Counted from the first letter of the stretch, positions 37,403-49,670 are shown. The stretch: DNA of 64,000 nucleotides from Solea solea (GCF_958295425.1 NC_081146.1:13884131-13948130); one strand, 5' to 3'. The notes: a model not told the origin generated them from the letters alone. Numbers and translations are program-made.

Positions 37403-38098
37403 TATTTTCAGCCTCTGTTCATACCGATACAGTAGAGATTTGAGACTTAACACCAAACAAATAACTTTGAAAAGTCCAACAGGTTACGCTGACACTAAAA
37501 TAATAATGCAGCCAAAGCTTTGGAAGTGAGACTTGTGTTATGAGTGTGTAAGTTTGCCCTTGACTGACCCGCCTGGGGCTCTAATAGACACATGGCCTGC
37601 TGCGCAGTTGGGGATTCTGGGAGTCTACTCTCAAGGAGCAGATGCCAGGGCACAAAAGCTGTTCATCTGGCATAGAACTACAGCCAACTGGACAGACCCT
37701 CTACCCACGAACAAAAACATCAGCATGAGTGAATAAAGCCTCGCCCCCCCACCCATACACTGGACAGACACACAACCACACAGGCAGCACATTACTGTAG
37801 AATGCTGAAGCCACAACTGAAAACAAAACTTGCAGCTGTAGTGCTTAACTTTTAAGTCTGTTACATTCAAACTGTTGTCAGATGAGTTAACACAACGTTG
37901 ATAAAGCTCGCCAGAACTACACAACTCAATGTGTTTTTCACACAACTTCCCAAAACAAATATAATTTGCTCCATTAATTACTTGATCATTGTGAATTATG
38001 TTACTCGTATTGCCATTCAGCACTGCTACAGAGAAAGAAGATAATGTGTCATAAAACATCTTATTATTGTGAGAGAGACACAGAGCTAAAGCACTCAC

Positions 38099-38202
38099 CC
38101 TGGAAAGACTGCACTGCTCTCTCCACGAGCTCCTCGATGGGATAGCTGGCCAGGTCTCCTCTAGCATGCTTGGTCTTACAGTAGGTACACGCATTCAGAC
38201 AC
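38099..38202 (-). CDS. cdkal1: cdkal1 coding exon with radical-SAM CX3CX2C motif
   Basis: This 104-nt exon supplies one base to finish Gly, then 34 residues starting [20 protein letters not shown], then one base of Glu. The three cysteines in CLNACTYC form the CX3CX2C motif that holds the [4Fe-4S] cluster which binds and cleaves S-adenosylmethionine. They correspond to about Cys214, Cys218 and Cys221 of human CDKAL1 by recalled numbering. KTKHARG is characteristic of the eukaryotic MtaB-type (e-MtaB) methylthiotransferases, and [14 protein letters not shown] is the first helix of the barrel. All catalytic cysteines are intact. The acceptor reads CTCTTCAG before GTGTCTG and the donor reads CCAGG followed by GTGAGT, a near-consensus site. 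Phases are 2 in and 1 out. It joins in frame to 10706-10872 across a 27-kb intron. Confidence 0.97.
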
Positions 38203-38404
38203 CTGAAGAGATCCAGAAACACAGTGATAATCAGTGAAAGAGAAAGAGAGAAAGAAAGAGTGAAAGAGAACTGAAGGTTATTATTACTCTTTAAAGAAAG
38301 GATGAGAGGAGTTTTCTTGAAACATTGTTGCACTCAGGGTGTGATGCCAAAAATAAAAGCACAATTTCATCTTATTTGCAGTTGTTTCTAGAAGATACTT
38401 ACAA

Positions 38405-38590
38405 CTGAGTACAAGTGGACTTCTTGAAGACCTTTCACCTCTCATCCAAGCGTGTGTTCTGAAAGTTTGTTGTGAACTTAAATGAGAGGTGAAAGGTCTT
38501 CAAGAAATCTACAAGTACAGTTGCTTCAGATTTGTTGACCTTTGGACAATTGTGACCTGGATGAATGAGAATCTGCACAGACTTCCGTAT
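38405..38590 (+). repeat. Dispersed repeat with perfect 25-bp inverted repeat
   Basis: TTCTTGAAGACCTTTCACCT at 38421-38440, extended to 38445, is the exact complement of 38482-38506, with a 36-base loop. The unit continues GTGACCTGGATGAATGAGAA and TCTGCACAGACTTCC, as in the copy at 24500-24645. A Penelope-like or other retroelement tail is possible but unproven. Confidence 0.75.
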
Positions 38591-39804
38591 ATACATTTAT
38601 AATTCATCATCTTTCATAAACATACTGTGGTGGCAACTCTACCCTTAAGGTTTCAATTTCTATCTCTTCCTAGGAGTACATACTAACAGCTGCACAGCAT
38701 AAGTAGAATACAGCACACCATGTTGTTTTCTCACTAAAAACTCCAATACTCATAATAAAAAGGGCTCAGCATCTATTAAAGCTGCGGCTAATACAAGCTT
38801 TTGACACAGAACAAAGATCTTTTTAGTCACCAAGTTAAAATTGGTTTAATACTGGATTTCTACCCTCCAGTGCAATGAAAAATGAAGATTACTTCACATC
38901 ATATGCTGCTGTGATATATAGCTGGTAAACTAGTATGAGACTGTGAAATCAGACTGATGAAGATAACAGGCATAAACCCTGTATCTGTCCATGACAGACT
39001 CATGGAAAAAAAAATAACAGGGAATCCCCAGAAGCTGAAACTGGCAAACAACACGGAACTCCAGCTGGACTGAGCACACATATGTTGTCATGTGTTTCCA
39101 ATTTGGGTCATGTTGATTCCATGTTGTTCTAGAGGAGCAAACTAAGACTCAAAGTCTAAAGTCTGTAGTATTTAAATCCCCCAGTATAAAAACACTTTCC
39201 TCTCAAGGACTTAATCAGTGCAGTGAATGACATCTATCCATGAAGTGTCTTGCTATGGTCACAAAGTAACGTAGAAACACAGAATCAGTTAAACCTTGAG
39301 GTTTTTCCACCACCTACTGAAAGAGGGCTATTGTTGTTATCAGCTCTGGGAAGAGTATGTCACAAGACACGCTACAGATGGAGCCGGAAAAAGGCCTTTC
39401 GGGGAAAAATAAAATTGAATATGCAAAGACAGAACGATTTAAAAAGAAGAGCTTATCAGAGCAGAGGTATGTTACCGTTTAGTGCATGGTATTCGGAACT
39501 GATATTACAAAGGTCCAAGCCCTGACAAAGCACATACATAATAATCTATGAAACACTTATAAAAAATAATTAAAAGAAAATTGAGTATGAAGGACCAACA
39601 GGAAACAACATTTACCTCTTTTACTGTCCCTATGCAACATCCTCATTTAGTACGTGAAGAACCTTCAATATCTTGATAATCATTCCAATCAACCCATCTC
39701 TACTTCTTGGGGTATTGCTTCATCCCAGTTAAGGGCACTAAAGATGGCAGCTAGGTCACAGGACCTAGCTGTGGAGAAAACACAGACAGATGGGGCCCTG
39801 CATG

Positions 39805-39807
<3 letters not shown>

Positions 39808-39869
<62 letters not shown>
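39808..39869. repeat. CA microsatellite, 31 units
   Basis: This is a pure CA run facing the TG run at 39964-40026 across 94 bp. Confidence 0.96.
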
Positions 39870-39871
<2 letters not shown>

Positions 39872-39962
39872 ACACCACCAGGGGGTCCATCCATCTTAAT
39901 GTGATCAGGCCCAGCTGAGTGGATCACACCAACATTAATCTCAAGAGACAGTCAGTGGCCTG

Positions 39963-39963
<1 letters not shown>

Positions 39964-40026
<63 letters not shown>
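39964..40026. repeat. TG microsatellite, about 31 units
   Basis: This is a nearly pure TG run, the complement of the CA run at 39808-39869. Together they form an inverted repeat with arms of about 60 bp. Confidence 0.96.
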
Positions 40027-40028
<2 letters not shown>

Positions 40029-40794
40029 GTTGCCGCTAAACATTCGGCCTGTATCACAACAACGCATTAGCAGTTTCGACCTCTCCATCAGCCTAAACAG
40101 ACTGTGACAAGTAGTCTGCACCCGTAGAGTTGCACTAACTGAAGGAGGGGAGCATTGTCACTCTCTCAGTGACACACACACACACTCAGACGCAACACAC
40201 TTTTTTTTGTACTGGAAACTTGTTTTTGTTCAATCTAGAACATGTAAAGAGTTCTTTAAATTAGGGGGTGGAATAATTAGTCAGTGATCAAAAATCTAAA
40301 ACAAAAGTAGTTGCTGACAGATTTAATAGTTGAAAATTTGGGGTGTCTTTCGGAGCAAAGCATCTTTTTTTTTTTTAATGGAGTGAGTCATCTTGCCTTC
40401 TACCAATCTCTGCTGAGAGTTGCGCACACACACACAAAGGGACGACAGACGCTTGTGTGTGATGCTTCCGCCTATTTCGTTAGCCGTTAGCTCCAACTGG
40501 AAGGAGCCTAAGTTTACAGCTGAGATTCTATGATGTAGAACCAGAAATACTTCAACCCGCCACTTTTCAAACAGTTAGGTGTCGTGACTGTCTAATCAGT
40601 AGGACAGTGTTTGTGTTTTCCCATTGTCACTGGGGTCTAACTAAACACAACATCATTGTCTTCTTCTGATGAGAAAAGAGGGACTGGATGCAGGCTAAGC
40701 TGTGCTCACAGTGCCCTCTGCTGGACAACTTAGCAATTATCCCCAAACAGTTTATCAATAATATTGCAATTATTATTATTCATAGTAGTAGCAG

Positions 40795-40860
40795 TATTAC
40801 AATACCTTTTATTCATATAGCACTTTTAACAGATGTTCAAAGAAAAAAATACAAATTGAG
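40795..40860 (-). repeat. LINE2-like 3' tail fragment
   Basis: On the minus strand, GTTAAAAGTGCTATATGAAT and AAAAGGTATTG fit the AAGTGCTATATAAATAAA style of LINE2-clade tails in fish. Only the tail is present. Confidence 0.5.
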
Positions 40861-40869
40861 ATGCTCCAG

Positions 40870-40990
40870 AGCTGTTGTGCGAGTATATCGCAATATATGA
40901 TTTCGCAAATACTCAGTATTTTTGCAATACCGTGATACTATGGTATCGCGTACCTTGGTGTTTCTGGTGATTCCCATTAAAATAAATATA
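40870..40990. repeat. Fragment of dispersed repeat (TATCGCAATATA type)
   Basis: TATATCGCAATATATGATTT, then GCAATACCGTGATACTATGG and TATCGCGTACCTTGGTG, resemble a fish repeat built of TATCGCGATA-like steps. This is recognised by pattern only. Confidence 0.45.
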
Positions 40991-41094
40991 CACAAATTAG
41001 ATATAAATCGTACTGAGAGCAGTTCAGAAAAGGTGAGTTTAAGGGAGGGAGTTATAGGGGGAACAGAAGGTTAACTTCTCCCCACTTGTTATTA

Positions 41095-41165
41095 TGTGAT
41101 TAGTCGATTAGGTTCCATAGCCAATGACTAGTCAACTATTAAAATAGTCATTGGAGCCCCACTTC
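41095..41165. repeat. Small inverted-repeat fragment (TAGTCGATTAG type)
   Basis: TGATTAGTCGATTAGGTT precedes CCAATGACTA at 41121-41130, whose complement TAGTCATTGG lies at 41145-41154. It resembles the end of a fish nonautonomous DNA element. Confidence 0.45.
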
Positions 41166-42564
41166 AAATGAACTAAGTTGTACTAGTGTGGTGGGTGTAA
41201 AGGAGAAACTCTTCTCCCCATTAAATCCAAAATAGTTCTCCTCCTTATCAAGCCTCCATTTTTTCCCTTCTTTGTTTCCGTCCTCCCTCCCTCCTGTTCC
41301 GTCCCAGTTAATTAAACCACAGAGGTATCTGTTGTACCTGACAACAGTGCAGTTCATCAATGTGTTGCAAAGAGACAGGTTACCTCCCTAGTGTGTGTGG
41401 GAGGGTAAGAAGGCAGAAGACTATTGTGTGGTTGCAGCCTTGGAAAGGTAACAAAGAATGGAAAATGTTTCTATACATTTGTTAACCTCTGCTGACACAC
41501 ACACACACACACACACACGAATACAGTATAATTCCCTTTGGAGAAACTCCCCTGAGCTGCATGTTAAAGACCCAGCTTGGGAAAGAGATGAGCAGAAAAA
41601 GGTTTTCTCACTGATAAGCATTTAGGATATTCTCATTAATCACAAAATTGCTCACTGCATAAACAAATTGGGCGATGGGTGCAGTAAAGCGAACGTAACT
41701 GTGTGTGTTCACCGGGGTTTGTATTGTGTCAGCTTAAGGATGTAATTATGAAAACAATGCTTAAACTCAGTGCGTTGTGTAAATTGCAAAAGGCAGATTA
41801 TTCAATGCATTTATTGTTAAAAGTGGGAGATGGATGAAGTGGGTATATGAGCAAACTAAATTATAAAACTGCCATGATATGCATGAACAAAGCACCCAGC
41901 CTGTAAGTTTTCTATTAGTGCCATCTCAAAGTCAAAGTGGAGGTTCCAGAAAAAAAAAGTGGAGTCAAGGAACAAAGAATGTTGACACAATGGAGTAAAG
42001 ACCTATTAGGAGCAATGAATAGAAGATGATTAGTTATTCGGAGAAAGGTTGGCAGCTAAATCAGACTTAGTCCTCGTATCATTGTCACAACTAAGAACCT
42101 GAGTGCATTCAAGCTGCATGGGAATACACAGCAGCAATCTTGTGGGACTTTGGCATTCCTGAAATCGGTTATCATATTAGTGGCTCCAGTTTTCAAATTG
42201 TGATGAGGATTTTGGTGGAAAAAACAAGTTTAATTGCTTACAGCTTGTGGAGCTCAATCTGCCTGGCTCACTTCTCTAGAAATTCAATGTTTATTAAAAA
42301 AAGAAACAAAGCTGTGCCAGATAAATACAGCAGTGATGTGAGAAAACACAGCAAAAATACTCTCTCGCTCCGTAATGTCAAACAGAGACTTCATTACATG
42401 ATAATGTGGGCAGCGCTAATCTTAAACAGTAAAACTTAAACATTTCCACTGCTGGTTTATCCATTTTAAATTTCAGGTTGCGCCATTATAGTTGCTGATT
42501 TTAATAAATGATTTCAGTGATTTTTAATTGTTTCATGTGATAATAATACACTAACCCACTTTGG

Positions 42565-42812
42565 CATAAACACTGACCTCGTCAGGACCAGTAGTCCTCA
42601 TGGAGACTAGAACCTGGTCCTTAATGAAGCAGAACCGAATTTCCCAGGAAATGGTCAAATTGAAATAACATCTTAAGTTTAGATGTTATTTATGGTCAAG
42701 TTAAGGTTAGGCATTAACTGGTTAGGGGAAAACACTTAGTTCAGGCTGTCCAAACGAATGGAAGTCAATTCAGAGTTCTTGGAAAAATAGCTGTGCAAAT
42801 GTGTGTGTGTAA
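42565..42812 (+). repeat. TG-associated dispersed repeat, copy 4
   Basis: GGCATAAACACTGACCTCGT, CAGGACCAGTAGTCCTCATG and GAACCTGGTCCTTAATG open the copy. GGTTAGGCATTAACTGGTTA follows, and a TG run closes it at 42799-42811. An 11-bp inverted repeat AAATAACATCT/AGATGTTATTT lies at 42663-42691. Confidence 0.85.
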
Positions 42813-44842
42813 AATGTGTCACATGCTGACCTCAGACTTCTGTATCTTAACTGCAGCAGCCTTGCTTGTTGTTTTGACTGAAGAAATGCAGCGTCTGTGC
42901 ATGCGTGTGTGTGTGTGAGAAACTACAACCCTGTGTCTACAAAGAAAGCCCGACTGTTTTCCTAACTTCTTGTTTCGTCTGTACACAGACCAGTGTTTGT
43001 ACTCGCTCACTCAGCCCATTGTTACTGGACAAGAATGGTATGATGTTTGCTTCTTACTGAACCAGCAGAAAACTGAAAAAGAGGGTCAAAGTGGTCGAGT
43101 ATATTTTAAGCTGGATCTGCAGGTGGGCCGACTCTTTCAAACTTGTCGTCCTTACTGACCGCCGTAAGACTGATTTTACCTGCTCGAAGCATAAGACACT
43201 TAAAACCAACCGTAAAAGGATGCTTGATTGTCTGTGAGTGCATTTCCATGCACAGTTGTGCGGTTATAGCTCGACTACCCTGTTGACACAGATGTGCAAA
43301 ATGTCTACAATTCAGCTCACTGGTTGCTTGAAGCAACACTTGCCTCTGCGTCGGCAGTCTGAGCTTTGCAGAGTCACAATCAAGATTCTGCTGTAACTTT
43401 AAGATTGCACTGTACTGTTGTGGAACGATGCAGGACTTTTATTTGATTGAATTGAACAGCTTCTGAGTCATTGTGACGGTTAAATGGCTTGTTGTAAGGA
43501 GACTGGGTGCTGTCTCCACTCTCCCACCGTCTTTTAGCGGGAAAACCAGCCTTGCAAGACCATGGCCACCAACCCAGGTTCCTCAGAATCTTGAGGCCTT
43601 AGCCAAAGTGTCGAGTCTCGCAAGAAACACAAATTACTTTATCACGCTACACACACACCTCCCAGCAAGGTACTGGCTGTAAGATCAAGGCGGGGAGAGT
43701 GTTATTTTAAACGTTTGTCATGGTAGAGCCGGCAGAAAAGAAGCAGAAAAGAGGAAAGGGATGTCTGACTGAGTGAGGGTCCACACACACGAGTAAACAT
43801 CAGACCAGCAGTTCTCAGCCAAATGACGAGAACTGAAAAACAAAGAAGCATGCAAAATGGATGCTGACATGGCATTTTTGCTGTTGCACTTGTAGGTATC
43901 TATGTATTTATGTGTAATGTCAACTATTGTTGTGAAAACATTATTTGCACGAACATTTTTATGTACATTTGTTGCTGGTTTGTTTTCAGGGGAAGAGTTG
44001 GCTGCTCTTGCATCGGCATGGACGGCTTGTGTTTTGTTGAAAACAAATGCACATGGCTAGGAGAGGGGAAGGGAGGGGGGAGCATCAGTGGTGGGTTTTT
44101 AACGACAGTGAGGATAAAGGCGGGAGACGCAAGCAGGAATTCCGTTGAGAAAACGATGGAAAAAAAAACCCACCAGACTTGCAAAATTCCCCTTTAAAAG
44201 TCAGATAACATCATGGTGAGATGGCGTCTCATTTGTTGAGAACCGCAAGGTCAAAAGCAGGGTCAAACTCAATATCTGAGTGGATGTATGAAAATGAAGC
44301 ACCAGATCCATCCAAGGTCCCAGTGCTACAAGACTGCCATTAAAGAGTGCAAACAATTTTGCAGCAGATGATTCTGTCTTACTGACTTATCGCAGGGAAC
44401 AGAGAAGACGGCCTCAGTACAGGATCGCAGCAAAGCATCGACAGAGAACACACCAGACGTCTTCAGATAATAAACCAAAGTAATATTAGTTCACTTAATT
44501 AAATAACTTCGCTACTGTCAAAAGAAGACAGGTTTGGAACTGCAATTGAAATCATTTTCCTGGCAAATCAGGCCTTTAAACGTGAGATACAGTGCCATAA
44601 AAATATGAAGTGCTCTGGATTCTAATACAAGAATGAGAACTTAAAGATAATGAATTAACATGACTGACAAACACAAGTGTAAACCCTGGGTCAGGTGACC
44701 TGCATAACATATAGCCGGATACTGCGACCTTTGGTCTTTGCCAATTGTGTTTTTTTGTCTCAAATTGCAAATTCAATTTTAAAAACAATTAATCACTCAG
44801 TCCTAAATATGTCTTTGTTCTGTTTGGTGAAAATACTCTGTG

Positions 44843-44923
44843 TAAGTGTGAGTGAGAGAGAGCGGGAGAGAGAGAGTGGGAGAGAGAGAGCGAGAGAGAG
44901 AGAGAGAGTGAGTGTGTGTGTGC
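44843..44923. repeat. GA/GT compound microsatellite
   Basis: GAGAGA blocks are broken by GCGGGA and GTGGGA and end in GTGTGTGTGTGC. The plus strand is purine-rich. Confidence 0.9.
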
Positions 44924-45284
44924 ATGCATGTGCATTTTCTATTACACTGGGGCTAATTCAGTTACTCAGGGGTTCTGTAGTGTAATGCCTTGTAATGACA
45001 CACAATCTCATTTTGTCCAAGGAGACCCATCAATCTTTAGGATTTACTGTGGGGAGCAGAGTCTCTCTCCTGGTGTGACAGTGGGGAGAAGAAGAGTCAA
45101 TGCAGTGGAAGTGTTTGTCTCCGTGTGTCAGGCATGTATTTTTGTGTTAAGCAGTGGGGAAGAAGGAAATGGAATAATATGTTCAAACCAGTGGAGCTGA
45201 AAACTACCCATACACTGGTTTGATAAACAGCAGGAGAGGCCACCATAGCTTACACAGGTGTGCGTGTGTGTTTGTACTTGTATT

Positions 45285-45472
45285 TGTTACCTCTTAAGGA
45301 CCTTCTCTGTCATTAACACTGACCTTGTCAGGACCACGGAGACCAAAATCTGGTCCTAATGAGGTAGAACCTCATTTCTGAGGGTTAGGGCTAAAATTTA
45401 AATTGAGATTAGGTTTAAGTTATGGATTACGCTTTGTTTATACGGTCCAAATGAACAAAAGTGTGTGTGTAC
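45285..45472 (+). repeat. TG-associated dispersed repeat, copy 5
   Basis: TTAACACTGACCTTGTCAGG, GACCAAAATCTGGTCCTAAT and GAGGTAGAACCTCATTTCTG lead to GAGGGTTAGGGCTAA and then a short TG run at 45461-45470. It directly abuts the hAT-like copy that starts at 45473. Confidence 0.82.
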
Positions 45473-45770
45473 GGCTGCATCTAATGATTATTTTCATAAT
45501 CGATTCATCGGTTGATTATTTTCTCAATTACTCAATTAGTTGTTTGGTCCATAATATTGCAAAATTTTGCTCTGTTTCCCAGACCTTGAAAACTCAAATG
45601 TCTTTTGTCCACAAGCCAAAATTATTCAGCTTCAATTATTTATATGAAGCAAAGAAACCAAAAATATTCACATTTATGAAGCTGAAAAATCGGAGAAATA
45701 TTCCGAAACTGATTATTGATTATCAAAATATTTGGCAATTCATTTAGTAGTTGTTGTTGCAGCAGCCCTA
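45473..45770 (+). mobile_element. hAT-like nonautonomous element, copy 2
   Basis: GGCTGCATCTAATGATTATT opens the copy and GTTGTTGCAGCAGCC closes it. TTTGGTCCATAATATTG, CTCAAATGTCTTTTGTCCAC and AATATTCACATTTATGAAGC match the other copies in plus orientation. It is noncoding. Confidence 0.82.
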
Positions 45771-46073
45771 CCCTACCTTGTGTGTATGTCATCAACAAAA
45801 CATAAAAAGACAATAGAAATGCCTTTGTTGAGATGCTGTTTGTGTAGTATGTGTGTTTAAAAAAAAGGTTGCGTGTACATTGTGCATTCAAGCATTCCCA
45901 TGATCCACAACAGTCCACATTTTGTATGCGATCTGAAAATCCTTGTGTTATCATCCTTCACTCCTCTGTGCTTCTACTTTCTGAAGCACATCAGCACATT
46001 TACTCAATTTTATTGTGGCTTCACCTGATCAATTTTCACTTCCCCCCAAGGGAGGAAAAAACCACAAAGGAGG

Positions 46074-46094
46074 AAAAAAAAAAAAAAAAAAAAG
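46074..46094. repeat. Poly-A run
   Basis: About 20 A follow GGAGG and precede GGAGG. It is not linked to a retroelement that I can recognise. Confidence 0.85.
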
Positions 46095-49000
46095 GAGGAC
46101 ATTGACCATTGCTTGACAAAATGAAAAAATCAGTCAAGGAGACAAGTGAAACGTGGTTTAGGTATTTGCTTTTAAGATAAGGGCAAATTATCTATCGAGA
46201 GCATCGCATGAAATCCACTGGTGGATATTACAGACAGGGAATGCAGATATGCCCGTCTCCAAAGTTGGTGCCATTCAAAGAAAAAGGGTGACTTCTCATG
46301 TTCATCTCCATGGCCTTTCATGCAAAAACTGGCCCCTTATTAATTTATTCACTTCTACACTGCGGTTGCCAGAGAAATTAAAATTGCCAAAGACCACATA
46401 GAGTTAGCCTGATTCAATCTGCTTTTAACCCAACTAATGACTTCCCACACCCACTGCCTCCCACGTTCCTCTTCGGACCGCATGCATCCCCCTTTTTTCT
46501 TTCAAGCTGACACTTTCATCTGCAAAAGGCTCATCTGCTCTTATAGTGGCTATTATATAGTGATGTTGTGAATGTTTGCAGAGAGGAATAAGGCATAAAA
46601 GAACAAAGCAAGTCAGGGTATAAAACAGCGCCAAAAATAATTGTAGACATGAACACCTTAAAAAAAGGCGGAAAAAATCAGAAGATGATGACGCATGTGC
46701 ATGTGGAAAAGTGAAGGGACACAGTGCATGGGAAGTATGACCCGGCTCTACAGTATCTTTCTTACTGAAATTGAAGAACCTAGGTGAAGCCACAAAAGAA
46801 TTAACACCTGAATTAACAGATCTGTAGATCTGTTTTGTTTCTGCTCTCCCCTACATCACCCCTGTATGCAATGGACATGTAAGAATAAAACAAAAACAAC
46901 ACCACTATTGACCTTATTGATAAAGTTACGGTTACATTTAAGTCGCTCCTTAAATGGATCGTTTTGATGCTCCGATCGACAAAATAAGAGTGTTGTCCAG
47001 AGATGAAATACTGCCATAAAATTAAGCAGACAAAGAAGACCCAGTTTTGCATCTCACTCATGCCAAATGAAGATCAGAGCCAAATAAATCAATTTAAACC
47101 CTGTTTTAAACAATATTTTCAAGGTGGGAATGGGTTAAATGGTCCCCATTAATCACCTGGACTGTAGCAGACTGCTGCAATCCAATTTGCCCTGCCACTG
47201 TTTCATAATGAACACAAAACATCTCTAACTTAAGTATTTTGAGGCACCCCCACCCCTCCTCTCTCTCTCCCTCTCTCTCAGAAACAGAGTGATCCATCTG
47301 TCACTGTTGGACTGGCCGCCGGCATCAGTGAGGGAAATCCCCTCTGTCCGCACTTAGAGTCAGAAAGTGGGCAGTAATTGTGGTCCTCTCGTATTAACTG
47401 CGGACACATCACGTCAGGAAGAGGAGTAATAAAATGCTATTCTTTCAACTTCTGTTTTCGAGCTAATACGTTTTCTGACATTCTTTGACATGCAGGACAC
47501 TTCTGCTGCTTCGGTTGTGGCTTCACAGTCAACTCCTAACGCCGCCCCCAATTTCTCAGAGTCACATTGTTGTTTTCTGCGCATCTAGATGACTGTGACC
47601 CCAGATTTCCTTTGGCTGGACATAGCCGCGAACACAACACCTTGGGCACAATGGTTCACACAAATCTATGTAAAGGTCGAGAGCAAAGCGCTGATAAGGC
47701 CTATTATTCCACTGTGTCGGCCTCAAGATTGGATAGAGAGAAGTTGTGGCAGCCAGACGCAAATCACAGGAAGCAGGCAGCTAATGCAGCAAGGGACTGT
47801 CAGCTAACATAAACATATTCACAGCACACACTAATGCACAAACATGCAGACACTTTTCAGTCTGGCTTTGCAGGCTTTGTTTACATATCGTGTGTGTATG
47901 TGCGCGCGCTTGCGTGTGTGTGAGTGTATTTTGCTACAGTGATTATTAGTGATTGTAGAAATCAAGGATTTAGCGGGGATAAAGCTGTTTAAAATGAGCT
48001 GGCCGTCTGTTTGAATCTTTCATGATTGTAGGAAACCACAGGAGGAAAAAAAGAATGAACAAACAGAGAAAAAAAAAACACAGATTAAAGATTCATACAA
48101 TGCAGCTTGAGTGGAGCATCCGAAATATTCACGTATAAAAAGGTATTAAATGTCTATTTAAAAACCGTAGCAATGGCATTGTGCAATATTAAACATGGCT
48201 TAATGGCCAGATTAAATTAGCTCTGTAGATAAATATGTTACTATTAGTGTCAAAAAGGAAGAAAAGAAGGAGCCGAACAAAGGAAAGAGGATGAAATGCC
48301 ATATGCATTCCAAGGTTATCTATTGTACTTCCCGGATTGTTGATTCCTGTAGGAAAAACCCTCTAAACCCAATGTCAAGACTGTTGAAATGTATTATAAT
48401 AAATCTTGTAATGTTTTGTTCTATTAAAGAGATGTCAGCGTCTCCATTTGTCGATCTAGCGTTAGTCTAACCCTACAGCGCTTGACGGAGAATTATGTGC
48501 CGGCTGTTGCGGGGAAAAATATCAACAATGTTTTCACAATGTCATATAAAGGGCATGGAAATAACCATCCGTGTTTAGACAACGGCAACATATGTCGGGA
48601 TTACATAACAACAGACACTTATTATGGCGGAAATCACGCGTTTTGAACAGCGGCGTCGGCCTCAATGTCAATATCAATTCAAAACGCAGCGTAAGAACTG
48701 CCAATGAAGCCAATTCAACATCAAAACAGCACTCGGTATGCCAGCAATTCACTTCTCAGGTGTTTGAAGGAGCTCTGATTAGAAGAAGCCTCCTTCAACT
48801 GTCTACTCTGTCTGTGTCAAGCTGTCGACCCGCCTGCCTGGAGGATGCACATGATGAGGTTGGTTATTGGGTATGGTTTAGAGCAGAGGATCATTATCAC
48901 CTGACTTAAGCACATCGCAACAACAATAGCAGAGATTGTGACTGCCAAAAATGTGACTAAATACAGGACATGGGAGAGACTGATAATGGAATGAAATGAA

Positions 49001-49670
49001 CTGTAACAGTGGAACAAAGGGATGTCTTCTGTTTTTTTTTTTTTTTTTTAAATGCCTGGAGTCTAATGGTAAAGGTTCAAACAATCAGACACAGCAACAA
49101 ATACACACACAAGTTTAATGACCCATTCTGACTGAGTGGCTGTAAATTCCTTGTTTATGATGCTGAAGCATCACGATACAACGTGCTCACAAGAGGGCTT
49201 TTATTGTTGCCGAGACTCCACACACACACACACAGGCAGACACACACTCACACTCAGAGATATACACAAATCAAGAAGGGACCATTAGTGTTGCCTGGGG
49301 CAAAACCCTCACACTTGTGAAACCAGCTTCCCTGCTACTCTGAAGCGTGCTAAAAGTGGGACACAAAACAGAGCATTAGAAAGACATAGAGTGTTTTTTC
49401 CAGTTTGAGGCTGTATGAAAAACGAACTCCGCCCTCAGGCTCATCTGTTTGCATAAAGAAGTTATAGAGAGAGCTTGACTTAAGAGACGATCTAGACTTA
49501 AATGCTGGCAACTGGATCATAAGTCAAGCACAACATCTTGATTCAGTCCATGTTGAAAAACAACCATACTTTGCTCATTTCATGTTTTTCTCTATGTTAT
49601 GTCTCTTAAGGCGCTTTGTGTCATCAAGATTTTGGAACAGCGCGTAAAGAGCTTGTTGGGTGCATGAGGA

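Larger units (their letters stand above)
10873..38098 (-). other. cdkal1: cdkal1 intron, 27,226 bp
   Basis: This is the largest intron in the window, with GT-AG ends. It holds MITE-type elements (13513-13990, 16596-17060 and a fragment at 24265-24440), a long inverted repeat (17578-17999), SINE-like copies (23130-23290 and 34068-34345), TG-associated repeats (21850-22115 and 22605-22720), a 21-bp perfect inverted repeat (27191-27477), a poly-C run (28212-28227) and many CA/TG runs including about 87 bp at 29937-30024. It also contains a bulky repeat fragment at 37020-37402. The stretches 10880-12200, 14000-16500, 25000-26600, 31400-33600 and 35400-37000 contain no gene and no repeat I recognise beyond short simple sequence. 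Confidence 0.9.

Noticed and set aside
37631..38194. 187-codon minus-strand frame that overlaps the exon at 38099-38202
   Set aside because: It is in a different frame from the CDKAL1 match and runs across the donor into the intron, so it is a shadow.
44061..44095. Second G-quadruplex candidate
   Set aside because: The fourth G-run is 12 nt away, beyond the usual loop limit.
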